Shown: positions 5,626 through 12,629 of the stretch, one piece after another
How the letters are laid out: each line of letters opens with the position of its first letter
How positions within the stretch are numbered: the first letter of the stretch is position 1
From: JALYIM01 sp040003205
GTDB lineage: Bacteria; Acidobacteriota; Terriglobia; Terriglobales; Acidobacteriaceae
Assembly: GCA_040003205.1 (NCBI GenBank)
Contig: JBDUDA010000069.1
Coordinates: 1 to 12,629 of the forward strand
Direction of reading: 5' to 3'
DNA: 12,629 nt
Translations under genes and position numbers: made by a program
The notes under the pieces: generated by a model
The model's input: the letters and a program-made list of their open reading frames with translations, nothing else
The model's database searches: none
What the model was told of the DNA's origin: nothing

Positions 5626-6824
5626 CGCCTGTCACCGAAGCAGTCCCAGCATTGAAACTCAGCGAACGCATCAACCGGATTGAACCTTCCGCTACCATGG
5701 CCGTCGTTGCCGAGGCTGACAAGCTTCGCCAACAGGGAATTGATGTCGTGGATTTCGGCGCGGGGGAGCCGCACTTCGCGACTCCCCAGCACATCAAAGA
5801 CGCTGCCATTACCGCCATACAAAACAATTTCACCAAGTACACCGCGGTCGGTGGAACTGCTGAACTTCGCGACGCCATCATCCAGCGCCACGCCAAAGAT
5901 TTTGCCTCGAATTACCGGCGGGAAGAGACGATGGCTTCTACTGGCGGCAAACACGTCCTGTTCAATGCCATCCAGGTGCTGGTGGACCACGGCGACGAAG
6001 TCATCCTCCCGGTTCCTTACTGGGTCTCGTTCAAGGATATGATCCGCTATTCCGGCGGCAACTGTGTGTTGCTCGAGACCGACGAACAGCAGGGATTCCG
6101 CATCACGGCATCCATGATCGAGCGTCTGATCACTCCGCGGACTAAGCTCATCATCCTCAACTCGCCGTCGAATCCTTCTGGGGCCGTGATGTCGCCTGAA
6201 GACTTGGCGGCAGTCGTGAAACTCGCGTCTAGCCGGGGCATCTGGGTCATCTCCGATGAGTGCTATGTGTATCTGAATTACACCGGCAGGCAATTCTCCG
6301 TAGGCTCGCTGCAGGAGTATCGCGACCACATGGTGATTGTGGGATCGCTCTCGAAAACCTACGCCATGACAGGCTGGAGGCTCGGCTATGCCCTGGCTCC
6401 GGCACAAGTCTTGAGCGCCATGCAGAAGCTACAGAGCCAGTCCACGTCGAATCCCACATCAATCGTGCAGAAGGCGGCGGTGGCGGCTTTGAATGGACCG
6501 CAGCAGTGCGTGGAAGAGATGCGGCTGGAATACATCCGCCTGCGCGATCATGTTGTCAAAGGCCTGCGTTCCATCGCAGGGATCAAATGCACGCTGCCCG
6601 AGGGCGCTTTTTATGCCTATCCCAATGTCTCTTCGTTTTTTGGACGTGGAGGGCTGAAGTCTCCGGCTGAGTTCTCCGGACGATTACTGCGGGAAGCCCA
6701 CGTTGCTACCGTGCCAGGAGAGGGCTTCGGCACCCACGAGCATATTCGTATTTCCTACGCTACTTCCGTTTCCGAACTGGATCGGGGTCTGGAACGGCTG
6801 AGCAAGTTCCTTTCGTCACTATAA
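5622..6824 (+). CDS. PLP-dependent aminotransferase, aspartate type (class I, fold I)
   Basis: A 400-residue cytoplasmic enzyme. PLP-binding landmarks: SPSNPSG (181-187, Asn184), SDECYVY (211-217, Asp212 and Tyr215), the Schiff-base lysine in SLSKTYAMTGWRLGY (242-256, Lys245), Arg253 for the phosphate and Arg376 in HIRISYA for the substrate alpha-carboxylate. TGGKH (107-111) puts a lysine at 110, where Thermus-type subgroup Ib aspartate aminotransferases carry the lysine that reads the distal carboxylate of aspartate or glutamate; this favours aspartate, possibly also prephenate, as substrate. Assignment by family knowledge, not assay. Translationally coupled to coaD by a 4-base ATGA overlap, so it probably shares the promoter at 5017-5046; the metabolic link between the two is not obvious. 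Confidence 0.92.
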   Translation: MTPVTEAVPALKLSERINRIEPSATMAVVAEADKLRQQGIDVVDFGAGEPHFATPQHIKDAAITAIQNNFTKYTAVGGTAELRDAIIQRHAKDFASNYRREETMASTGGKHVLFNAIQVLVDHGDEVILPVPYWVSFKDMIRYSGGNCVLLETDEQQGFRITASMIERLITPRTKLIILNSPSNPSGAVMSPEDLAAVVKLASSRGIWVISDECYVYLNYTGRQFSVGSLQEYRDHMVIVGSLSKTYAMTGWRLGYALAPAQVLSAMQKLQSQSTSNPTSIVQKAAVAALNGPQQCVEEMRLEYIRLRDHVVKGLRSIAGIKCTLPEGAFYAYPNVSSFFGRGGLKSPAEFSGRLLREAHVATVPGEGFGTHEHIRISYATSVSELDRGLERLSKFLSSL

Positions 6825-6874
6825 ATCAGGTTGTTTTTGTCAGGCAGCCTCTCTGACGAGTTAAGCTTCTAAGT

Positions 6875-6916
6875 CGGGAGTTTCCGGTGGCCGAATGGCT
6901 GGCGGAGAGCTTCCCG
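6875..6916 (+). other. Nested hairpin just ahead of manA
   Basis: An outer pair CGGGAG (6875-6880) with CTTCCCG (6910-6916, one bulged T) encloses an inner pair CCGGTGGCC (6884-6892) with GGCTGGCGG (6897-6905), one mismatch and two G-U pairs, around a four-base GAAT loop. The only Shine-Dalgarno-like run, GGAGAG (6904-6909), lies partly within the stem and 17 bases from the ATG at 6927. The hairpin might influence manA translation. It could instead be a processed or terminator-like remnant after the aminotransferase gene. Confidence 0.35.
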
Positions 6917-6926
6917 CGCTCTACTC

Positions 6927-7928
6927 ATGGCTGACCTTTATCCATTGCTGATGCTGCCTGCCTTCGACCCTCGTCCCTGGGGGACGCAGGATCTTTCGCC
7001 TATTTATCCGAATCACCGCTTCGAGCACAAAATCGGTGAAGCCTGGCTGACTGGAGACAATAGCAAGGTGGCGAATGGCCCGTTGAAGGGCAAATCGCTC
7101 GCGGAACTCAGTTCGACGTACCGGGATGAACTGGTGGGAGATGCTTCCGACGACGCGACCCGTTTCCCTCTTTTGCTTAAGTTCCTGTTCCCACACGAGA
7201 AGCTGTCCGTCCAGGTGCATCCGGACGATGAGGCTGCGAAGCGGGTGGGAGAAGGGTGCGGCAAGACCGAGTGCTGGTACGTAGCCCACGCCAAACCCGG
7301 CGCCCAGATAGGGCTTGGACTAAAAGCAGGAGTTTCGGCGGCGGAATTTGAACGCGCCGTTTACGACAACCGCGCAGAAGAATTGCTGAACTGGATTAAC
7401 GTCTACGCGGGAGAAATGATTTATGTGCCAGGGGGGACTGTCCACACGCTGGGACCGGGCGCGATCATTGTGGAGACCCAGCAGCAGTCCGATACCACCT
7501 ATCGTTTGTATGACTACGGGCGTCCGCGCGAGCTGCACCTAAAGCAAGGCCTTGCGGTGCTCAAAGACAAAGTTTCATCGGGTAAGGCATTGCGTCCTGC
7601 GCCCTTAAATTTAAATGGCAGCAGGAACCGCAAATCCGCGCTGATCAGTTCGCCATGTTTTGTGGTGGACATGTTCGAACTGAAAGACAATCAGCAATTT
7701 CAGCCGCGGGAATCGTCGCTAAAGAAGTCGGCTCAAATTCTGGTTGCGGTCGATGGTTGTGGGATTGTCGAAGCTCCCGGCGTCGAAGCGGTGACGTTCG
7801 CCAAGGGAGATGCGGTTGTGATTCCAGCCTCCGTCAAAGAGTTTTCAGTTCGGCCGCAGTGGGCGCTGGAGCTACTGGTGGCCTCAGTCCCCGGAGAAAC
7901 GCTGCCGGAGCCTTCTACCAGATTGTGA
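6927..7928 (+). CDS. manA: Mannose-6-phosphate isomerase, class I
   Basis: A 333-residue zinc-dependent cytoplasmic isomerase interconverting fructose-6-phosphate and mannose-6-phosphate. Zinc ligands of the type I cupin are visible: Gln96 and His98 in SVQVHPDD (94-101), Glu115 in KTECWYV (113-119) and His173 in GGTVHTLGPG (169-178). YRLYDYGRPREL (192-203) carries the conserved active-site arginine region. The length matches the short bacterial form (about 310-330) rather than the 391-residue E. coli enzyme. The N-terminus ADLYPLLMLPAFDPRPWGT aligns in style with other short forms (LYPL...WG), supporting the ATG at 6927 despite a poor ribosome binding site; Met9 is a possible alternative start. 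First of three sugar-nucleotide genes; manC follows after 24 bases. Confidence 0.94.
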   Translation: MADLYPLLMLPAFDPRPWGTQDLSPIYPNHRFEHKIGEAWLTGDNSKVANGPLKGKSLAELSSTYRDELVGDASDDATRFPLLLKFLFPHEKLSVQVHPDDEAAKRVGEGCGKTECWYVAHAKPGAQIGLGLKAGVSAAEFERAVYDNRAEELLNWINVYAGEMIYVPGGTVHTLGPGAIIVETQQQSDTTYRLYDYGRPRELHLKQGLAVLKDKVSSGKALRPAPLNLNGSRNRKSALISSPCFVVDMFELKDNQQFQPRESSLKKSAQILVAVDGCGIVEAPGVEAVTFAKGDAVVIPASVKEFSVRPQWALELLVASVPGETLPEPSTRL

Positions 7929-7952
7929 CTAATTTAAAACTTCACGTGAATC

Positions 7953-9065
7953 GTGCCTAAAAATCAATCTAAATTTTATCCCGTAATTCTTGCCGGTGGA
8001 CGCGGAACGCGCTTCTGGCCGCTGAGCCGTAAGCGCCGTGCCAAGCAGTTGCTCGCGCTCGACGGCAAACACACCATGATCCAGCAGACGGTGTCGCGGC
8101 TGCTGCGGCTTGCCTCTCCAAAACGCTTTTGGATCATCACCAACGGAGATTTGCAGCGCGCAATCATCAAACAGGTTCCACGCTTGAATAAGAAGCAGGT
8201 CGTCGCCGAACCTATGGGGAGAAATACCGCCCCTGCAATCGGGTTGGCGGCATTTATTTTGTTGCGCAGCGATCCAGATGCCGTAATTGGACTGTTTCCT
8301 TCCGATCACGTCGTCGGAGACGAGAAGGAATATCAAAGAATATTGCAGGAAGGCATCGATATCGCAGCGGCAGGGGAAAACATCGTCGTCCTGGGCATAC
8401 GCCCGACGCGCGCGGAAACCGGCTATGGATATATTGAAGCCGGGGCCGCCGCCGGGGGCGAAGCTCTGCGCGTGCGCCGCTTTACCGAAAAGCCTGACGC
8501 GAAGCACGCGGCGGAATTCGTCAGCGCGGGGAATTTTTACTGGAACAGCGGCATGTTTTTATGGAGCGCCCGCACTTTGACCAATGCTTTGCGCGAACAC
8601 CTGCCAAAGACTGCTGCCCTGCTGGAACAGATCGCCGCAAGCTATGGAACTCCAAAATTTACCAGCACTTTTGCGCGGCTTTATAAGCAATGCGAGAACA
8701 TCAGCATTGACTACGCTGTGCTCGAACCGCGCTCGGGCAAAGGTGAAATGAATTCGAATATCTTCTGCCTGCCCGCGGATTTTGGATGGAACGATCTCGG
8801 TTCGTGGACGGCACTTCACGAACATCACGTGAGCAAGCAGCAGCCGTCGGAGGCGAACTTAATTTCGAGCCAGGGTGTTTTCACCCTGAATTCATCGGGG
8901 AATTACATTCACTCTCCGAAAAAGTTCGTGGCTGCGGTTGGCATCAACAATCTCATCGTGGTCGAAACTGATGACGCTCTGCTGATCACTACTCTCGACC
9001 AGGCACAGGATGTTGGCAAGGTTGTGAAGTATCTGGACGAAAAGAAATTTCTAAAATTGGTGTGA
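7953..9065 (+). CDS. manC: Mannose-1-phosphate guanylyltransferase
   Basis: A 370-residue single-domain enzyme making GDP-mannose from mannose-1-phosphate and GTP. Nucleotide-binding signature LAGGRGTRFWPLSRKRRAKQ (13-32), EPMGRNTAPAIGLAA (86-100), FPSDHVV (115-121), GYGYIEAG (157-164), RFTEKPD (176-182), NFYWNSGMFLW (194-204), SIDYAVLE (251-258) and FGWNDLGSW (277-285) all match the ManC/AlgA/RfbM nucleotidyltransferase domain. The C-terminal isomerase domain of bifunctional ManC/AlgA is absent, consistent with a separate manA immediately upstream. The start is GTG at 7953, the only one that keeps the conserved N-terminus; no clear Shine-Dalgarno is seen, so coupling to manA is plausible. 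Probably in one transcript with manA. Confidence 0.94.
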   Translation: MPKNQSKFYPVILAGGRGTRFWPLSRKRRAKQLLALDGKHTMIQQTVSRLLRLASPKRFWIITNGDLQRAIIKQVPRLNKKQVVAEPMGRNTAPAIGLAAFILLRSDPDAVIGLFPSDHVVGDEKEYQRILQEGIDIAAAGENIVVLGIRPTRAETGYGYIEAGAAAGGEALRVRRFTEKPDAKHAAEFVSAGNFYWNSGMFLWSARTLTNALREHLPKTAALLEQIAASYGTPKFTSTFARLYKQCENISIDYAVLEPRSGKGEMNSNIFCLPADFGWNDLGSWTALHEHHVSKQQPSEANLISSQGVFTLNSSGNYIHSPKKFVAAVGINNLIVVETDDALLITTLDQAQDVGKVVKYLDEKKFLKLV

Positions 9066-9113
9066 TGCAAAATTCGGCAACATAATCCGGGAAGAAACGG
9101 TGTACGACGATCA

Positions 9114-10535
9114 ATGACAGAAACAAAAGAAATTAAATTTGGTACCGATGGCTGGCGTGGAATTATCGCGGACGACTTTACCTTTGAGAACGTCCGTCGA
9201 GTCGGCGGCGCGATTGCCGCTTATGTTTTAAAGCACGAGGACCCAATTCGCGGAGTCGTGGTCGGCTACGACACCCGCTTTGCATCGCAGCGTCTTGCCC
9301 GGGTGGTTGCCGAAGTGCTCGCGGGAGCAGGCATTCCTGTGAAGCTGGCCAGCGACTATAGTCCGACGCCCGCTATTTCCTATGCGGTCAAAAGCGGCGG
9401 CGCGGCCGGAGGCGTTGTGATTACCTCGAGCCACAATCCGTGGAACTGGAATGGAGTGAAGTTCAAGGGGAAGTTTGGCGGCTCCGCTACCCCCGCGATC
9501 ATGAAGATTATTGAAACGGAGGTTCGCACCGGTGCCATGCCTGGCGGGAAAACCGCGGCAATCGAGGAAGTGGATATCAAGCAGGCGCACATTGATGCCA
9601 TTTGCAAGTTCGTGGATCTGGATCTGATTGCGAAAGCAAATTTTAAGTTTGCCGTGGATGCCATGTATGGTTCGGGGCGCGGAATCCTTAGCCAGATTTT
9701 TACCGAACATGGCATTCAGCATGTGGCAATCCGGGAGGAACTCAATCCACTTTTTCCCGGGATCAATCCCGAACCGATCGAGCCCCACATAGCGTTGCTA
9801 CAGGAAACGGTGGTGAAAGAGAAATGCCATGCGGGCTTCGCGACCGACGGAGACGCGGACCGCATCGGCGCGGTGGCTGAAGACGGCAGTTTCGTGGATT
9901 CCCATAAGATATTTTCCGTCCTGTTGCAGTGGTTACTTGAACGAAAAAAGTGGCCGGGCGAGGTCGTGCGGGCCTTCAATACCACGCGCATGTTGGACCG
10001 CATCGCGGCCAAGTATGGTCGCAAGCTAAATGAATGTCCCATCGGGTTCAAATACATCGCAGATCTGATGATGGAGCGCGAGATTGTAATCGGAGGCGAG
10101 GAATCGGGCGGCATCGGATATTCACGATACCTGCCTGAGCGCGATGGTGTATTAAATGCTCTTCTCTTGGCCAATGTAATGGCAGAGGAAGGCAAGCCTC
10201 TGGGCCAATTAGTGGCCGATCTTCAGCGCGAATACGGGCCGCATTATTACGGACGCCGCGACCTTCACATTGCTGAAGACGTGAAGCAGAGCGCGATTCA
10301 GCGCGCGCGGGCGGCGGACACGATGAAGCTGGGCTCGCATTCCGTCATTAAAAAAGAGAGTTTGGATGGCATCAAGTTTTTTCTGAACGCTTCGACCAAC
10401 GGCAATGGCGCCGAACCCTGGGTGCTTTTTCGGGCATCCGGCACCGAGCCGCTGTTGCGGGTGTATGCGGAAGCGTCTTCTCCCGAACTTGTGAGCGAAA
10501 TATTAACGACCGCAGAGAATTTCGTGACAGGCTGA
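9114..10535 (+). CDS. Phosphoglucomutase/phosphomannomutase (alpha-D-phosphohexomutase)
   Basis: A 473-residue enzyme moving phosphate between C6 and C1 of a hexose. Active-site loop TSSHNP (104-109) with phosphoserine Ser106; metal loop TDGDADR (244-250, Asp245, Asp247, Asp249); sugar-recognition loop GGEESGG (327-333); phosphate-binding loop RASGTEP (440-446). GEESG is found in enzymes acting on glucose and mannose phosphates, whereas phosphoglucosamine mutases usually carry other loops, so GlmM is less likely. Lying 48 bases after manC and two genes after manA, it is the obvious candidate for mannose-6-P to mannose-1-P, completing GDP-mannose synthesis, but glucose-phosphate activity cannot be excluded. 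The N-terminus KFGTDGWRGIIADDFT is characteristic. CATAAT at 9081-9086 hints at an internal promoter, without a good -35. Confidence 0.93.
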   Translation: MTETKEIKFGTDGWRGIIADDFTFENVRRVGGAIAAYVLKHEDPIRGVVVGYDTRFASQRLARVVAEVLAGAGIPVKLASDYSPTPAISYAVKSGGAAGGVVITSSHNPWNWNGVKFKGKFGGSATPAIMKIIETEVRTGAMPGGKTAAIEEVDIKQAHIDAICKFVDLDLIAKANFKFAVDAMYGSGRGILSQIFTEHGIQHVAIREELNPLFPGINPEPIEPHIALLQETVVKEKCHAGFATDGDADRIGAVAEDGSFVDSHKIFSVLLQWLLERKKWPGEVVRAFNTTRMLDRIAAKYGRKLNECPIGFKYIADLMMEREIVIGGEESGGIGYSRYLPERDGVLNALLLANVMAEEGKPLGQLVADLQREYGPHYYGRRDLHIAEDVKQSAIQRARAADTMKLGSHSVIKKESLDGIKFFLNASTNGNGAEPWVLFRASGTEPLLRVYAEASSPELVSEILTTAENFVTG

Positions 10536-10540
10536 GCTGA

Positions 10541-10556
10541 GAGTGCGATTGCACTC
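10541..10556 (+). other. Small hairpin after the phosphohexomutase gene
   Basis: GAGTGC (10541-10546) and GCACTC (10551-10556) pair perfectly over six bases around a GATT loop, five bases after the stop codon. No T-run follows, so it is a weak terminator at best. The remaining bases to the next start at 10634 hold CATAAT at 10617-10622, a possible -10 box lacking a recognisable -35. Confidence 0.4.
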
Positions 10557-10633
10557 GCTTGCTAGTCTCCCGAAAGCCAGCCGGAAACAATCTCCGCAGC
10601 ATGCGCGCAATTGCGGCATAATCACCAGGACCA

Positions 10634-11794
10634 ATGAATCCAGAACAGACGAATGCCCCAGGTGTTACCGCCGCTGCGCACCCCGATTCACCTGAAGCGC
10701 TGCGCTACAACCGAATTCACCGGCTTTTAGGAATCGCCGATTTTATGATCGGTATGACCTTTCTTCTCATTCTGCTGGGGTCGGGATGGAGTGGAACGCT
10801 TCGAGACCGCGCACTGCAATTGGGTTTTGCAAACTACACTCTGGCAGTTTTCCTGTTTGTGCTAATGCTCGTGAGTATCGGGAAACTTTTGGGGCTGGGC
10901 TTCGACTATTACGGCTTCAGGCTAGAGCACCGCTATAAACTCTCGAACCAGAAACTTGCTTCCTGGGTTTGGGACGAGGTCAAAGGATTTCTAGTTGGCC
11001 TGGTGTTCGCTGAAATTGCGGCGGAGTTGCTCTACTTCGTGTTGCGGCAATCTCCGCAACATTGGTGGCTGATATCCTGGGCTGCCTTCCTGGGACTTTT
11101 CATCCTGCTGGCGCGTTTGGCACCCGTGCTCCTGCTGCCGATTTTTTATAAGTTCGAGCCCCTGGAAAACGAGGAACTCAATCGCCGCTTGGTGGTAATG
11201 GGAGAACGCGCGGGAACTCGAGTGCGGGGCGTTTACCGGTGGAAGCTGTCGGAAAAGAGCAAGAAGGCGAACGCCGCGCTTACTGGAATGGGCGGCACGC
11301 GGCGGATTATCCTGGCGGACACCCTGCTCGACAATTATTCCGCGGACGAAATCGAAGCCGTGCTCGCTCACGAACTCGGACACCACGTTCACAGACATAT
11401 TCTGAAAAGCATGTTAGTGCAGGCGGCGATTACCTTTCTCGGCTTTTGGACCGCGAACTGGGCGCTCCATTACGCGGTCGAGCGTTTGCGGATGTTTGAA
11501 ACGCTATCGGATTTCGCCAGTCTTCCTCTGCTGGTGCTGGTTTTCACGGTGTTGTCGTTTGTGCTCATGCCTGCACTCAATGCCTATTCCCGGCGCAACG
11601 AACGGCAGGCCGACCGCTATGCATTCAAGTCCATCCCCAGCGTCGGGCCATTCATTTCTTCGATGAATAAGCTGGCACAACAAAATCTCGCGGAACGCTC
11701 TCCATCCACATTTGTGGAGTGGTTTTTCCATTCGCATCCTGCACTTTCAAAAAGAGTACAAGCGGCGCAAGCATGGGAGCGAGTTCGAAGCTGA
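10634..11794 (+). CDS. M48 family membrane zinc metalloprotease (Ste24-like)
   Basis: A 386-residue integral membrane protease. Zinc site HELGH at 246-250 (His246, Glu247, His250), with the third ligand probably Glu323 in RNERQAD (321-327). Membrane segments about 35-52, 68-88, 117-136, 144-172, 258-280 and 294-318. The block YGFRLEHRYKLSNQKLASW (93-111) matches the Peptidase_M48_N region of yeast Ste24 homologues, and NAALTGMGGTRRIILADTLL (213-232) is the conserved stretch before the zinc helix. This architecture fits Ste24/CAAX-protease relatives better than the shorter HtpX. Prokaryotic members are thought to act in membrane protein quality control; bacteria generally lack prenylated CAAX substrates. 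Start ATG at 10634 with AGGA at 10627-10630. Same strand as the mannose genes, 98 bases downstream, convergent with kdsB. Confidence 0.92.
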   Translation: MNPEQTNAPGVTAAAHPDSPEALRYNRIHRLLGIADFMIGMTFLLILLGSGWSGTLRDRALQLGFANYTLAVFLFVLMLVSIGKLLGLGFDYYGFRLEHRYKLSNQKLASWVWDEVKGFLVGLVFAEIAAELLYFVLRQSPQHWWLISWAAFLGLFILLARLAPVLLLPIFYKFEPLENEELNRRLVVMGERAGTRVRGVYRWKLSEKSKKANAALTGMGGTRRIILADTLLDNYSADEIEAVLAHELGHHVHRHILKSMLVQAAITFLGFWTANWALHYAVERLRMFETLSDFASLPLLVLVFTVLSFVLMPALNAYSRRNERQADRYAFKSIPSVGPFISSMNKLAQQNLAERSPSTFVEWFFHSHPALSKRVQAAQAWERVRS

Positions 11795-11817
11795 GTACGT
11801 CAGAACAACCACTCAGC
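11790..11817. terminator. Inverted repeat across two convergent stop codons
   Basis: GCTGAGT (11790-11796) and ACTCAGC (11811-11817) are perfect seven-base complements separated by 14 bases. The left arm contains the TGA of the M48 protease gene (11792-11794) and the right arm contains the TGA of kdsB on the other strand (11813-11815). It could fold in either transcript and act as a shared 3' hairpin. There is no T-run on either side, so intrinsic termination is doubtful. Confidence 0.4.
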
Positions 11818-12532
11818 GGACGCGTAGAAGTTCTTCAACTCGCCTGAGGTCTTCTTCGGTGTCCACGCCAATCGTGTCGAACTCGGTTTCTGCCACATGG
11901 ATGTCGATTCCATTTTCAAGAAATCGCAGTTGTTCGAGCCGCTCGCTTTTCTCCAGGCTTGATTCCGGCAGCGCAGCAAACCGATCTAGCGCTTCTTTGC
12001 GATAACCATAAAATCCCAGATGCTTGAAGTAACTCGATCCTAAGTTGTCGCGGTCATAGGGAATAGTCCCCCGCGAGAAATAGAGGGCTTTCCCGGATAA
12101 ATCGGTTACGACTTTGACCGCACCAGGATTGCCTACGTCCTGTCTGCTGGCCGGCGTTTTCAAAGTGCCCACGAGAACTCCAGGTCTGCCCATAACCTCG
12201 AGCAGCGATGCGATGTGTTCGGGGCGGGTTAACGGTTCATCCCCCTGAATGTTCAGGTAGATATCCGCTGCCAGCAAGCCTGCGATCTCGTGAACACGCT
12301 CCGTGCCGCTGCGATGAGACGTTGAAGTCATCAAGGCATTCACCCCGCCGCGCTTACATAGCTGGAGAATTTCCTCGGAATCGGTGGCCACGATCACATC
12401 CGACAAGCTCGGGCAACGCCGCACGGCATTGTAAACGCGCACGATTAACGGCTCTCCACCAATTTCGCGCAGCATTTTTCGAGGAAGGCGCGTGGAGGCC
12501 AGGCGCGCGGGAATCACCGCAATAGCCGTCAT
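11813..12532 (-). CDS. kdsB: 3-deoxy-manno-octulosonate cytidylyltransferase (CMP-Kdo synthetase)
   Basis: A 239-residue cytoplasmic enzyme activating Kdo with CTP to CMP-Kdo for the lipopolysaccharide inner core. Motifs in order: IPARLASTRLPRK (7-19) nucleotide loop, ATDSEE (49-54), SHRSGTERVHE (72-82), NIQGDEPL (94-101) with the metal-binding Asp98, YFSRGTIPYDRD (151-162), HLGFYGYRKEAL (171-182), LEQLRFLENG (199-208) and DTIGVDTEEDL (219-229). Length is normal (about 240-250) and the protein is intact. The ATG at 12532 gives the canonical N-terminus, although the bases before it hold no clear Shine-Dalgarno. No other lipopolysaccharide gene (kdsA, waaA, lpxK) is in the window. Convergent with the M48 protease, 18 bases between stop codons. 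Confidence 0.97.
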   Translation of the reverse strand: MTAIAVIPARLASTRLPRKMLREIGGEPLIVRVYNAVRRCPSLSDVIVATDSEEILQLCKRGGVNALMTSTSHRSGTERVHEIAGLLAADIYLNIQGDEPLTRPEHIASLLEVMGRPGVLVGTLKTPASRQDVGNPGAVKVVTDLSGKALYFSRGTIPYDRDNLGSSYFKHLGFYGYRKEALDRFAALPESSLEKSERLEQLRFLENGIDIHVAETEFDTIGVDTEEDLRRVEELLRVR

Positions 12533-12607
12533 GGCTGTTAAGTGTCAATTTTTCACGCCATGGTTGCAAGAGCTATTGCCGGTTGGCTACGGGCTTGATT
12601 CCCCAAT

Positions 12608-12629
12608 AAAAAAGCCCCGGAATAAATCC
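12608..12629. terminator. Left half of a probable bidirectional terminator, cut by the window edge
   Basis: AAAAAA (12608-12613) is followed by GCCCCGGA (12614-12621), ATAAA and TCC (12627-12629). GGA and TCC are the loop-proximal pairs of a hairpin whose far arm would continue as GGGGC just outside the window. Read on the minus strand this becomes a GC stem followed by TTTTTT, so it likely ends a minus-strand gene lying to the right, upstream of kdsB. Confidence 0.55.

Noticed and set aside
5379..6407. 342-residue open frame on the minus strand
   Set aside because: It is antisense to coaD and the aminotransferase, whose motifs are unambiguous, and its translation shows no recognisable domain.
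6886..6910. Sequence resembling the D-arm of a serine tRNA (GGTGGCCGAATGGCTGG)
   Set aside because: No matching anticodon arm, TTCGA loop or acceptor stem follows before the manA start at 6927; the similarity is local only.
10541..10556. Hairpin after the phosphohexomutase gene as an intrinsic terminator
   Set aside because: The stem is short and no T-run follows, so termination is not supported.
12543..12548. Perfect TTGACA -35 box on the minus strand before kdsB
   Set aside because: It is only about 10 bases from the start codon, so its -10 box would fall inside the coding region, where no good hexamer exists.
1..12629. Phage, transposon, CRISPR, toxin-antitoxin or defence system
   Set aside because: No integrase, transposase, repeat-spacer array or paired toxin-antitoxin genes are visible; nearly all coding capacity is recognisable core metabolism.

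Overview
This window reads as a housekeeping segment of a Gram-negative bacterial chromosome of moderately high GC. KdsB (Kdo activation for lipopolysaccharide) implies an outer membrane. Gene content, protein flavour and the short palindromic repeats between genes fit a soil Acidobacteriota (Terriglobia-like) genome; that assignment is inference from sequence style, not a search. No transposase, phage gene, CRISPR array, rRNA or convincing tRNA is visible.

Layout. Bases 1-120: intergenic DNA with a repeat-like hairpin, then a promoter abutting a 55-aa Trm112/UPF0434 zinc-ribbon protein (120-287). Bases 288-562: non-coding DNA with small palindromes. Bases 563-793: an unrecognised 76-aa protein with an excellent ribosome binding site, followed by a hairpin (864-892) and a strong bidirectional terminator (915-944). 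Minus strand 978-3441: a MacB/FtsX-type ABC permease without a visible partner, downstream of purM. About 300 bases of divergent regulatory DNA separate purM from recA (3740-4846). Between recA and coaD lies a two-armed imperfect palindromic repeat (4862-4998). Plus strand 5092-6824: coaD and an aspartate-type aminotransferase overlapping by four bases. Plus strand 6927-10535: manA, manC and a phosphohexomutase. Plus strand 10634-11794: an M48 (Ste24-like) membrane protease, convergent with kdsB (11813-12532, minus). The window ends inside what looks like half of a terminator.

How genes work together. ManA, the phosphohexomutase and ManC can carry out fructose-6-P to mannose-6-P to mannose-1-P to GDP-mannose, a precursor for exopolysaccharide or O-antigen. 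KdsB makes CMP-Kdo, so the right-hand part leans toward envelope sugar supply. CoaD (coenzyme A), PurM (purines), RecA (recombination/SOS) and the aminotransferase are independent core functions.

I do not see a clear undescribed system. The best candidates for a second look are the small orphan gene at 563-793, the perfect inverted repeat over the recA -10 box, the recA-coaD palindromic repeat, and the apparently leaderless Trm112 gene.
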